This document shows positions 10,401 through 17,571 of a stretch of DNA of 50,651 nt, one piece after another. The stretch is from Phycisphaerales bacterium (GTDB lineage: Bacteria; Planctomycetota; Phycisphaerae; Phycisphaerales; UBA1924): the NCBI GenBank assembly GCA_020427635.1, contig JAGQOH010000019.1, positions 1 to 50,651 on the forward strand. Reading direction: 5' to 3'. Under the pieces are notes generated by a model. That model was not told the origin of the DNA. It made no database searches and saw nothing but the letters and a program-made list of their open reading frames with translations. Position numbers and translations under genes: made by a program. How positions within the stretch are numbered: position 1 is the first letter of the stretch; each line of letters begins with the position of its first letter.

Positions 10401-10451
10401 GCCCGCCTCGAACGGTTCGGGGAGGGTGATGATGACAGTGGGAAGCAGTGA
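7419..10451 (+). CDS. Large VWA / GATase-like membrane protein
   Basis: 1010 residues. Two N-terminal membrane segments (about 9-28 and 36-56) are followed by a von Willebrand A domain with an intact MIDAS motif DESRS (Asp77, Ser79, Ser81) and MISDGNETTG. A CARDB-like beta region comes next, then a glutamine-amidotransferase-like segment (GYDAIVLFDVP, GGGLVMVGGPASFGAGGW at about 363-410). Inserted in this is a second VWA-like segment (about 430-600) with VISDGDPSPPS, but its metal site reads LLMHSCEM (Met439-Met444) instead of DxSxS. One membrane helix near residue 870 precedes a charged tail. This architecture matches predicted membrane VWA proteins of MoxR loci; biochemical role unknown. 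The start overlaps the previous stop (ATGA at 7419). Confidence 0.85.
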   Translation: MTIGPVQFDSPQWLLLLAVLLPLVLLIGRRSMSGLSGGARLVALAVRVVVVCFLCGALAEPSWRQTGEGVTTIVVWDESRSMSPESEAEVERYLLKALESGEPEDRIAIVTAAEHAQAQLLPRRGVALVDQLREAIDAKAIDPGPREGTALADAVNLSIALKPEDSAARIVMISDGNETTGSLLSAAPAAAAKGVPIDVLVLPNTVSNDVMFDALVTPATARQGQTVNVTMLLTARSEARGTIDLMMDGQLVELSPDDPAVTGMAVELTPGPHRFTVPITLRRGGPARFEARFTASDPDADQIAQNNSALSTTFVSSEGRVLVYADDASAARPLVDALEYGRLLVDVRTPGAGQESLADLQGYDAIVLFDVPASSFALSQQRELAAYVHDAGGGLVMVGGPASFGAGGWIGTPVADVLPVRLDLPAKRELPRGALALLMHSCEMPQGNYWGQQTALAAVGALSSLDLVGVIELNMGALGGVPQWVYPLSEKGDGIAVNKAVNNLTFGDMSDFARPMAMIATAMAQAKAAYKHCIVISDGDPSPPSQQTVQQFIDLGVTVTTVCTFPHGGSRGDTATMQNLATATGGQFYFLNKQNQLAELPQIFIREAQIVRRALIWEGDPVAPALESLGSEPMRGIGALPAVTGYVVTADREGLSMVTARGPNDDPIVAHWQHGLGRAVAFTSDATSRWDQAWMGWGGFRQFWDQHVRWAMRPSGSANVSIVTRPDGDRTHVIVSALDAQGEPLNFATFVGRVTKPDLTGADIVLTQSGPGRYEGSVDTGDAGQYMVNLRYDAMIGGAGGRRESGSVMAAVSRPFADEYRVVGDNTPLLSQVAQLTGGRMLSGQPTLDRLFERAGLAKPVALTPMWLVVALSAVGLFLLDVAVRRVRISPREIAASVSRAFGKAREAHTVQAESLRAVRARARERMHEEPDERKAARTVMPDEKAPAPKGDVGSPLDRPGAVGAKPGAPTQEKAAEPQEEEQGMSRLMAAKRRARLERFGEGDDDSGKQ

Positions 10452-10467
10452 GTGAGCGGAGATCGCG

Positions 10468-11511
10468 ATGGCCGTGAATCCGGATGCAGTGACGTCTGAC
10501 CAGGTGCGCGCGCAGTGCGATGCGTTTCGGCACATGTTCAAGGGCGTGCAGGACGAAGTGGGCAAAGTGATCGTCGGGCACAAGGATGTGGTCGAAGGTG
10601 TGCTGACTGCGATTTTCGTTGGCGGGAACATTTTGCTCGAGGGCGTGCCGGGGCTCGGGAAGACGATGCTCGTGCGCACCTTGGGGGAGGTGTTGTCATT
10701 GGAATTCTCGCGGATTCAGTTCACGCCTGACTTGATGCCCGCGGACGTGATCGGGACGAACCTGGTGGTGGAGGATCCGGAGACGGGGCGGCGGCGGTTT
10801 GAATTTCAGCGTGGTCCGATCTTCGCACAGCTTGTGCTTGCGGATGAGATCAATCGGGCGACGCCCAAGACACAGAGTGCGATGCTGGAGGCGATGCAGG
10901 AGAAGTCTGTCACTGTAGGCGGCACGCATTACAAGCTCGAAGCGCCGTTCTTCGTGATGGCGACACAGAATCCGATTGAACAGGAGGGCACGTATCCGCT
11001 GCCCGAGGCGCAGCTCGACCGGTTCTTGTTCAAGCTGAACGTTGGGTATTCGAAGTTGGATGAATTGATGACGATCATTGATCGGACGACAGGCGCCGAG
11101 ACACCGGCGCCGGCGAAGATGATCGACGGGCCGGGGATTCTGGCGGCGCAGAAGCTCATTCGGCATGCGGTGGTGGCGCCACATGTGAAGGAGTATGCAG
11201 CGCGGATGGTGCTGGGCTCGCATCCGGGTGGCGACATGGCGACAAGCACGATCAATCGGTATGTGCGCTGTGGCGCGTCGCCCCGTGCGGCGCAGGCGCT
11301 CGTGCTGGGCGGGAAGGTGCGCGCGGTGATGGACGGTCGGTATCACGTATCGAACGAGGACATCAAGGCGGTGGCGAAGCCCGTGTTGCGGCACCGGTTG
11401 CTGTTGAACTTCGAGGCCGAGGCGGACCGCATCGATCCGGACTATCTGGTTGAAGAGATTGTGAAAGCAACGCCCACGCAGGCGATGTCGCCAGCGGTGT
11501 CGTCCAGCTGA
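10468..11511 (+). CDS. MoxR-family AAA+ ATPase
   Basis: MoxR ATPases act as chaperones that load cofactors or mature complexes, usually with VWA-domain partners encoded beside them. The 347-residue product has Walker A GVPGLGKT (residues 59-66), Walker B LVLADEINRA (Asp126-Glu127) and the sensor-1 region FFVMATQNPIEQEGTYPLPEAQLDRF typical of the family, plus the C-terminal lid domain. It sits 16 bp after the VWA/GATase-like gene and 6 bp before the DUF58 gene, the classical MoxR-DUF58-VWA order. The natural client could be the ABC/NHL proteins of the same operon; that is inference from context. The ATG at 10468 follows a GGAGA ribosome site. Confidence 0.95.
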   Translation: MAVNPDAVTSDQVRAQCDAFRHMFKGVQDEVGKVIVGHKDVVEGVLTAIFVGGNILLEGVPGLGKTMLVRTLGEVLSLEFSRIQFTPDLMPADVIGTNLVVEDPETGRRRFEFQRGPIFAQLVLADEINRATPKTQSAMLEAMQEKSVTVGGTHYKLEAPFFVMATQNPIEQEGTYPLPEAQLDRFLFKLNVGYSKLDELMTIIDRTTGAETPAPAKMIDGPGILAAQKLIRHAVVAPHVKEYAARMVLGSHPGGDMATSTINRYVRCGASPRAAQALVLGGKVRAVMDGRYHVSNEDIKAVAKPVLRHRLLLNFEAEADRIDPDYLVEEIVKATPTQAMSPAVSSS

Positions 11512-11517
11512 CCATAT

Positions 11518-12480
11518 ATGCTCCGCGCAAAGCCACAACGACCGAAGTCGCTGGCCGACCTGCTCGAGCCGCAACTGATGACGCGGCTGTCGCAGCTTGA
11601 TGTGGCATCGCGCAAGGTGTTTGCGGGGAAGATGCGCGGTGAGCGCAAGAGCAAGCGGCGCGGGGAGTCGGTGGAGTTCGCGGAGCATCGGCCCTACGCA
11701 GTCGGCGACGACGTGCGGCATATTGACTGGAACATCTATGGGCGACTGGATCGGCTGTTCCTAAAGATGTTTCTTGCGGATGAAGATCTATCGCTTGGGA
11801 TTCTGATCGATGCGACGCCTTCGATGGATTGTGGCGAACCGAGCAAGTTTCGCTTTGCGCAGCAGACGGCGGCGGCGCTTGCGTATATCGGGCTTGTGAA
11901 TCTGAATCGGGTGACGCTGAACGCGATTGGGAGTGTGCCACCTGCCGATGAAGCGCCGGCAGATCAGCCGCTTGATCCGATTGCGCCGTTGCGCAACTTG
12001 CGCGGACGGCGGCGGCTTTCGGATGTGGAGCGATGGGTGTGCACGATTGATCCGACCGGGCCGGGTGATTTCACGGAGACGGCGCGACGGATTGCGCTTT
12101 CGCGCACGGGCCGCGGTGTGATGGTGGTGATTTCGGATTTCATGTTCAAGAAGGGATATGAGCAGGGGCTGCGGTATTTGTCGGGGCGCGGGTTTGATCT
12201 TGTGGTGATTCAGGTGCTGAGCCCACAGGAGGTGGACCCAACTGGTTCTGGCGCCGTGGCCGGCGACTTGCGCCTGCGCGATGTTGAAGATGGCGAGCGG
12301 TGCGAGGTGACGCTCGCGGCACCGTTGGTGAAGCGGTACAAGGCGGGGCTCGCGGCGTATTGCGATCAGCTCCGCGAGTTCTGCGCGCGGCGGGACATTG
12401 CGATGATGGCGGTGCAAAGCGATTTGGCGATCGACACGCTGCTGCTTGATTACATGCGGACGCGCGGGGTGCTGCGATGA
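11518..12480 (+). CDS. DUF58 domain protein
   Basis: DUF58 proteins carry a VWA-like fold and nearly always accompany MoxR ATPases. The 320-residue product shows the family signature RRGESVEFAEHRPYAVGDD followed by VRHIDWNIYGRLDRLFLKMF (about residues 48-85). It then has a VWA-like core in which ILIDATPSMD (near 95-104) stands at the MIDAS position. No membrane segment is evident, unlike many longer DUF58 proteins with N-terminal helices, so it is probably cytoplasmic. Its stop overlaps the start of the following BatA-like gene (ATGA at 12477). Family assignment is firm, molecular role unknown. Confidence 0.92.
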   Translation: MLRAKPQRPKSLADLLEPQLMTRLSQLDVASRKVFAGKMRGERKSKRRGESVEFAEHRPYAVGDDVRHIDWNIYGRLDRLFLKMFLADEDLSLGILIDATPSMDCGEPSKFRFAQQTAAALAYIGLVNLNRVTLNAIGSVPPADEAPADQPLDPIAPLRNLRGRRRLSDVERWVCTIDPTGPGDFTETARRIALSRTGRGVMVVISDFMFKKGYEQGLRYLSGRGFDLVVIQVLSPQEVDPTGSGAVAGDLRLRDVEDGERCEVTLAAPLVKRYKAGLAAYCDQLREFCARRDIAMMAVQSDLAIDTLLLDYMRTRGVLR

Positions 12481-14549
12481 CTTGGCTCACGCCCGGGCTT
12501 GCCGGATTGGTGGCGGCGATCACGGTGCCGACGCTTGTGCTGCTGTATTTTCTGAAGCTGCGGCGGCGGGAAGTGGAGATTTCGTCGACGCTGCTCTGGG
12601 CGAAGAGCATCAAGGACTTGCAGGCGAATGCGCCGTTTCAGCGGTTGCGGCGGAATCTGCTGTTGTTGCTGCAGCTCATTGTGCTGGCGTTGATTCTGCT
12701 GGCGCTTGCGCAGCCACAGTGGTCGGGCGCCGCGGGCTCGAGCGATGCGACGGTGATCCTGATCGATCGCTCGGCGAGCATGGCGACGATGGATGCGCAG
12801 GATGACAAGGGCGTAGGCGTTTCGCGTCTGGAGCGGGCAAAGCGTGAAGCGCTGGCGTTTGTCGATGCGATGCCGGACCGGACATTTCTTGGCACGGGCG
12901 CGCCTGGGCAAGCGATGGTGATCGCGTTTGATCAGGATGCGGAGGTTGTGCAGCCGTATACGACGAGCAAGGCGGTGCTGCGCGAGCGCATCGAGGCGAT
13001 TCGGGCGACGGATGCGCCGACGAGTATTACAGCGGCAATGCGGCTTGCCGAGCCGTATGTGAAGCCCAAACAGGTGGAGGGCGTGGGGTTGCGTCCGGGG
13101 GACAAGGTGGTGATGTGGTCGGACGGGAATGTGCGCGATCTTGACACGGTGTTGCTGCATCCGGAATCGACGTTCGAGTATAGAGCGGTGGGTTCGAAGG
13201 GGACGCACAACGTTGGCATCACAGCCTTGCGCGCGGAGCGCCCGTTTGATGATCCGGAGCGCGCGCAGGTGTTCGTGGCGCTGGAGCACAATGGGGCCGA
13301 TCCGGTCGACGTGGATGTGCAGTTGGAGATTGATGGGCGCGTGGATGGCGTGCAGCAAGTGCGCCTGCCGGGGGCCGAGCCGCAGGCGAATCAGGCGGGG
13401 CTGGGCGGCGTGGTGTTTCGATTGGATCGGTCGACCTCGGCGATCGTGCGCGTGGTGATTCTGACGCCCGATGCGCTGGCGGCGGACAATGTGGCGGACT
13501 TGGTGTTGCCGCCGGCGCGGAGGCTGCGCACGGTGCTGGTTGGGGAGAGCACGTTGTTTCTGGATGCGGCGCTGCGGCGGCTTGGGCTTGCGCATTATGA
13601 GGTGTTGAAGCCCGAGCAGTTTATGGCGCGCGTAAAGAGTGGCGCGATCGAGGATGTCGACGTTGCGGTGTTGTCCGATTGGTGTCCGCAGGCGGAGGAG
13701 GACGATCCGGCGGCGGGATTGCCGTCGCTTGCGCGCGGCGGGCGGTATCTCATCTTCAAAGCCATCCCCCCACTGCCGGGCGTGCGCAAACTGAATGTTG
13801 AAGGCGATCCGGAGCCTACCTTTGTGGTGACCTCGCAGCGTGAGCATCCGATCTTTCGGCACGCGCCGATTGATGAGCTGGAAGTGTTCAAGCCGGTGGC
13901 GTTCACTGCGAGCGAGCGTGTGCGCGTGCTGGCGCGGAGCACGGATGGGCCACTTGTGGTTGAAGCGCTGGGGGGCGATGTGCGCGCGCTCATTGTGGGG
14001 TTTGATCCGGCGGAGACGACGTGGGTGTTTCGCCCGACGTTTCCGGTGTTTCTGGCGAGCGCGGTGCGGTATCTGGGTGAGCTGTCGGACACGGGCGATG
14101 AGCTTGGTGAGCAAGGCGTGCATCCGGGTCAGACGTTGTCAATGATTCTGCCGACGGGGGCAAAGGGTGCTCGGTTGAAGATTCCGGCTTCGAGCACGAG
14201 CGGCGCCGATGCGGCGACTGTGACGCTTGAGCTCGCGCAGGATGGGCGCGTGAACTTTGGCCCGTTGCGCACGGGCGGGTTGTATGAGTTGTCGTGGGAT
14301 GGGCCGCGGGGGCCAAGCGATGTGGAACGGGACGGGCGGTCGGTGCGCGTGATTCCGGTGAATCTTGCGAGCCGCGCGGAGACGCTGATTGATGTGAAGG
14401 ATTCGATTGCGCTGCCGCGGGGGGCGGTGAGTGCGGCGCCTGCTGATGCAACCCTCACCGCCAAGCGCGCGTGGCCCTGGCTGCTGCTGGCGGCGCTGGG
14501 GTTTGTGATGCTGGAGTGGTGGATCTATAACCGGCGGGTGTATGTGTGA
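12477..14549 (+). CDS. BatA-like VWA membrane protein, last gene of MoxR operon
   Basis: 690 residues. The N-terminus has the aerotolerance-regulator BatA type pair of membrane helices (about 5-22 and 58-76) with the typical KLRRREVEISSTLLW between them. A VWA domain follows with intact MIDAS DRSAS (Asp97, Ser99, Ser101), the phrase VVMWSDG, then beta-rich domains and a GATase-like region. A C-terminal membrane helix (WLLLAALGFVMLEWWIY) precedes a short basic tail. The VWA domain is predicted to face the periplasm. It is translationally coupled to the DUF58 gene and is the last gene of the run: the next gene is convergent only 3 bp away, leaving no room for a terminator between them. Confidence 0.9.
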   Translation: MTWLTPGLAGLVAAITVPTLVLLYFLKLRRREVEISSTLLWAKSIKDLQANAPFQRLRRNLLLLLQLIVLALILLALAQPQWSGAAGSSDATVILIDRSASMATMDAQDDKGVGVSRLERAKREALAFVDAMPDRTFLGTGAPGQAMVIAFDQDAEVVQPYTTSKAVLRERIEAIRATDAPTSITAAMRLAEPYVKPKQVEGVGLRPGDKVVMWSDGNVRDLDTVLLHPESTFEYRAVGSKGTHNVGITALRAERPFDDPERAQVFVALEHNGADPVDVDVQLEIDGRVDGVQQVRLPGAEPQANQAGLGGVVFRLDRSTSAIVRVVILTPDALAADNVADLVLPPARRLRTVLVGESTLFLDAALRRLGLAHYEVLKPEQFMARVKSGAIEDVDVAVLSDWCPQAEEDDPAAGLPSLARGGRYLIFKAIPPLPGVRKLNVEGDPEPTFVVTSQREHPIFRHAPIDELEVFKPVAFTASERVRVLARSTDGPLVVEALGGDVRALIVGFDPAETTWVFRPTFPVFLASAVRYLGELSDTGDELGEQGVHPGQTLSMILPTGAKGARLKIPASSTSGADAATVTLELAQDGRVNFGPLRTGGLYELSWDGPRGPSDVERDGRSVRVIPVNLASRAETLIDVKDSIALPRGAVSAAPADATLTAKRAWPWLLLAALGFVMLEWWIYNRRVYV

Positions 14550-14552
14550 TCG

Positions 14553-16094
14553 TTACCGTTTATAGTCGGGGCACCACTGTGGCGTGGCCTGAACGAGACG
14601 GCGACTCCACTTATCAACCAATCTCGCAAGCGCTTCGGTCTCTTCGCGATGATCTGGCGTGGAATCGTAAGCTGCGAACGATCGGTAACCGAGCGGATGC
14701 CATGCTTCGCGCAACTCGTCCTCAGTGATGATGGGCTCGCCGGCCCATTTGTTGACGATGCGCGCGGCGCTCTCCACAGCACTCCAATCCAGACCTTTCC
14801 AACCAAGCCTGTGATCGAGGAGGAATGCGATTAGCGGAGCGTTCGAACGATCCATCGCAATATCCCGAATGAACTCGGCCTGCTTGCCCAGCGAGCTGCA
14901 GCCCACATCGGGTTCCCGATTGTAGAACCACTCCTGGATGAAGAACTTCTCCGACTCGCCGACGAGATTCCAGAGCGCGACGTAGACATCCCGGCGCTCG
15001 TCGCAATCAAACCGCCCTTGAAAGTGGCCGATCGCGGAATAGAGGATGTCGCGCGCCCGATCGGGCTGGAGCTGCGCAGCTGCGATTGACCACCACGGCG
15101 ACAGAAGCGGATTGGAGTCGTTGCGCTCGCGGTAATTGTACTCGTACGCTTGGCGCTCAAGCAACCAGTCGCAGTCGTCGGGTTCAAGCAATTGGTCTGC
15201 GTGTCCGAGCACGAAGGTCATCATCCAGTGGTGTCGCCAGCCTATGATCTTCTTGTCGGGATCGTCGGACTGAAGATCGTATGTCAGCATGCGCTCGAGC
15301 TTGTCTCGCCCAAGCTCTCGCGCGAGTTGCAGCAGTTCATCCTCGGTCACCAACGCGCCGCTTCCCTCGCGGTCGTAGAGAAGGAACAGCGTCCACGCGC
15401 GCTCGTCGCGTTCGAGGGCATCGATGCGTTCGCGTACTTTCTTGATCCGCTCAAAAGCATCGCCGCGGATGGGGTGACTGCCGCGATGGGCGCGCTCGTA
15501 CTGCACATGGAACCACGAGAGACAATGGGAGCGGTTCGCTCGATGTTCCCAATAGGCCAGCCACTCCTCCTGCGTCACGCCGCCGTAGGCATGGCGAACG
15601 CCGTACAGGCCGAGCATCTCGGTTGCGAAGTGGCCAACGGTCTGGTCGCTGAGCAGCTCCGAAAGCTCGGGGGCAGGAAAGCCCCCGGGGAGGCTTATTG
15701 GCTTGAGCCCGGGGAACGACAGTTCGGCATCGTTTGCCAACGTGGCGATCGCTTGCAAATCAGAGGGATCCTCTCGCCCAAAGAGAGCAACCAGCGCAAG
15801 GGTGCGCACCTTAGGGTCTTCATCCCGCAACAGTGACTGCAGGATGTCCCAGGCGAAGTCGCCGTGCATGACCTCCGCTAACGCTTTGTCGTGTTCCTGC
15901 GCGGCCTGTTGACCGACATATTCGGCCCCGAGCGAGCGATCCCAGAGCACACAGCTGAGGTCGAGGAACTTGAGCTCCGCCGCGATTTGTTCGAACTCTT
16001 TGCGCGTCTCCTCAGCGGTCGGTGCGGCGAGGGACGGCGCCGCAAGCAGGACGGCACACGCGCACGCTTGGAGAAGGTGTTTCCACATGGGCAT
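14553..16094 (-). CDS. Exported HEAT-like helical repeat protein, function unknown
   Basis: About 513 residues. I start it at the ATG giving MPMWKHLLQACACAVLLAAP, a clear signal peptide with likely cleavage after SLAA; the longer frame to 16133 would run into the tRNA-Leu gene. The mature protein has HEAT-like helices (SLLRDEDPKVRTLALVALFG near residues 80-100) and a long Trp/Asp/Glu-rich remainder in which I recognise no catalytic motif. It lies 14 bp downstream of tRNA-Leu on the same strand, so it may share that transcript, and it converges with the BatA-like gene. No function can be assigned. Confidence 0.75.
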   Translation of the reverse strand: MPMWKHLLQACACAVLLAAPSLAAPTAEETRKEFEQIAAELKFLDLSCVLWDRSLGAEYVGQQAAQEHDKALAEVMHGDFAWDILQSLLRDEDPKVRTLALVALFGREDPSDLQAIATLANDAELSFPGLKPISLPGGFPAPELSELLSDQTVGHFATEMLGLYGVRHAYGGVTQEEWLAYWEHRANRSHCLSWFHVQYERAHRGSHPIRGDAFERIKKVRERIDALERDERAWTLFLLYDREGSGALVTEDELLQLARELGRDKLERMLTYDLQSDDPDKKIIGWRHHWMMTFVLGHADQLLEPDDCDWLLERQAYEYNYRERNDSNPLLSPWWSIAAAQLQPDRARDILYSAIGHFQGRFDCDERRDVYVALWNLVGESEKFFIQEWFYNREPDVGCSSLGKQAEFIRDIAMDRSNAPLIAFLLDHRLGWKGLDWSAVESAARIVNKWAGEPIITEDELREAWHPLGYRSFAAYDSTPDHREETEALARLVDKWSRRLVQATPQWCPDYKR

Positions 16095-16108
16095 GTCCTT
16101 CGTACCAG

Positions 16109-16193
16109 TGGGCCCGGTGGGAGTTGAACCCACATGTCCCTTGCGAGACAGCGGATTTTAAGTCCGCCGCGTATGCCATTCCGCCACGGGCCC
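16109..16193 (-). tRNA. tRNA-Leu(TAA)
   Basis: On the minus strand the acceptor arm GGGCCCG pairs with CGGGCCC, with discriminator A at 16109. The anticodon arm is GCGGA-CTTAAAA-TCCGC with anticodon TAA. A class II variable arm (TGTCTCGCAAGGGACAT) and T arm GTGGG-TTCAACT-CCCAC complete the cloverleaf. CCA is not encoded. Confidence 0.96.
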
Positions 16194-16245
16194 GGCGTTA
16201 TGCACATCCTACGGCACGTGCGTCGGCCTTGGTACATTGCCGCTC

Positions 16246-16755
16246 ATGACACGCCACGCCCCGGCATTTGGACTTGCGATCGCACTTGCCATCCTTACTG
16301 GATGCTCGGCATCGCAGCACGCAATGAAAGGCAGCGCTGAACCGATGACCACTGCTGCAACGCACCACGCCGAGGGGCCGTTTGATGTGAACATCACCCC
16401 CACTGCTGACGAGGGCACGCCGGGGCGGATGATGCTCGACAAGACGTATCACGGCGACATGACGGGCGAGGCCACGGGGCAAATGCTGACCGCGATGACG
16501 GACGTGCGCGGGTCGGCGGGGTATGTGGCGATCGAGCGGTTTGAGGGGACGCTCCACGGCAAACGGGGCGCCTTCAGCCTGCAGCACAATGGCGTGATGA
16601 CGCGCGGTGAGCCAAGCTTGACTGTGACTGTGGTGCCGGACTCGGCGACGGACGAGTTGGCGGGCCTGCGCGGCATGATGGCCATCGATATCAGAGAGGG
16701 CGGGGCGCACTTTTACACGTTGGACTATTGGTTCGAAGCGCCGCCCGCGCAGTAG
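16246..16755 (+). CDS. DUF3224 lipoprotein
   Basis: A 169-residue lipoprotein. The N-terminus [20 protein letters not shown] ends in lipobox LTGC. After a short linker comes the DUF3224 domain, with [11 protein letters not shown] at its start and [40 protein letters not shown] and [11 protein letters not shown] at its conserved positions. The family forms a small beta-barrel-like fold of unknown function (related to AOC-like barrels). I take the ATG at 16246 rather than the TTG at 16237, because it leaves a normal lipoprotein leader. It is divergent from tRNA-Leu with 52 bp between them. Confidence 0.85.
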   Translation: MTRHAPAFGLAIALAILTGCSASQHAMKGSAEPMTTAATHHAEGPFDVNITPTADEGTPGRMMLDKTYHGDMTGEATGQMLTAMTDVRGSAGYVAIERFEGTLHGKRGAFSLQHNGVMTRGEPSLTVTVVPDSATDELAGLRGMMAIDIREGGAHFYTLDYWFEAPPAQ

Positions 16756-16954
16756 AACGGAACACGGGCCAACAACGCGGATCGCACCGGCATTGAGAAG
16801 CGGCGCGAGCAAGTCGGCTGCGATCGACATTGACTGCATCGAGGCTGCTTGAGATTGAGACTCGCTCTCATCGTCATTGCCAGATGTCATGCGCTCGACT
16901 TGCACTCACCCATGAATATCATTGTGCGGATGGGGCGTGTTGAAAGGGCACGAC

Positions 16955-17518
16955 ATGTTCACGATTCCTCCGATGCCGCCATGGGACGGCATGCATCCGT
17001 TGGTTGTTCACTTCCCGATTGCTCTCATGTTCGCGGTTCCGGTGACGCTCTTGATGGCGCTCGTTTGGCAGAAGCACACGCGGGCGCTCTTGGTTTGCAG
17101 CGCACTACTTATGGTCTTGGGCACTTTCGGCGCGTGGCTGGCCACATCAACTGGGAGTGCTGCCGAGGAGTTGGCTGAGGGTATTGCTGGGGTTGACAGT
17201 GCCTTGGATCGCCACGAGGAGCTCGGCGAGGCGGCGCGCAATTTCATGACGGTGTTGGCCGCAGTGCTCTGTGTTGGGGTTGGCGCTTGCTTCGTCTGGC
17301 CCAAGAAGATTGGTCATCGAGCGGTTGTCGCAGGGGGGCTTGGTTACCTCCTGGCGCACGCGGCCTGCACGCTGGCGGTCGCCAATGCCGCTCACGCAGG
17401 AGGGCGGCTTGTGCATGAGTTTGGGGTGCAGGCGCGGACTGGTGGCGCGGCCCCTCTCACAACGGAGCGATCTGGATCGAGCAGCCGAGAGCGGGCAAGG
17501 GACGACGACGATGATTGA
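16955..17518 (+). CDS. DUF2231 integral membrane protein
   Basis: 187 residues with four hydrophobic helices. The N-terminal MHPLVVHFPIALMFAVPV is the DUF2231 signature, with the conserved His residues that may bind heme or metal in this family. Relatives often sit near cytochromes, but none is seen here. The ATG at 16955 is preferred over an upstream TTG because GAAAGGG stands 7 bases before it. The hydrophilic tail is rich in Arg, Ser and Asp. The 199 bp upstream of it hold no gene I can support. It converges with the BNR/dockerin gene. Confidence 0.82.
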   Translation: MFTIPPMPPWDGMHPLVVHFPIALMFAVPVTLLMALVWQKHTRALLVCSALLMVLGTFGAWLATSTGSAAEELAEGIAGVDSALDRHEELGEAARNFMTVLAAVLCVGVGACFVWPKKIGHRAVVAGGLGYLLAHAACTLAVANAAHAGGRLVHEFGVQARTGGAAPLTTERSGSSSRERARDDDDD

Positions 17519-17571
17519 CCTGCTGCACGCTTGCCGTCGGGCGAACCGATTTTGCTGCGTGCTTCGGCGCT

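Noticed and set aside
12450..14123. 557-residue antisense open frame
   Set aside because: Antisense to the BatA-like gene, Arg/His/Gln-rich, with no motif.
16756..16954. Promoter pair before the DUF2231 gene
   Set aside because: TTGCAC at 16900 and TATCAT at 16917 are only 11 bp apart, too close for a sigma-70 promoter.
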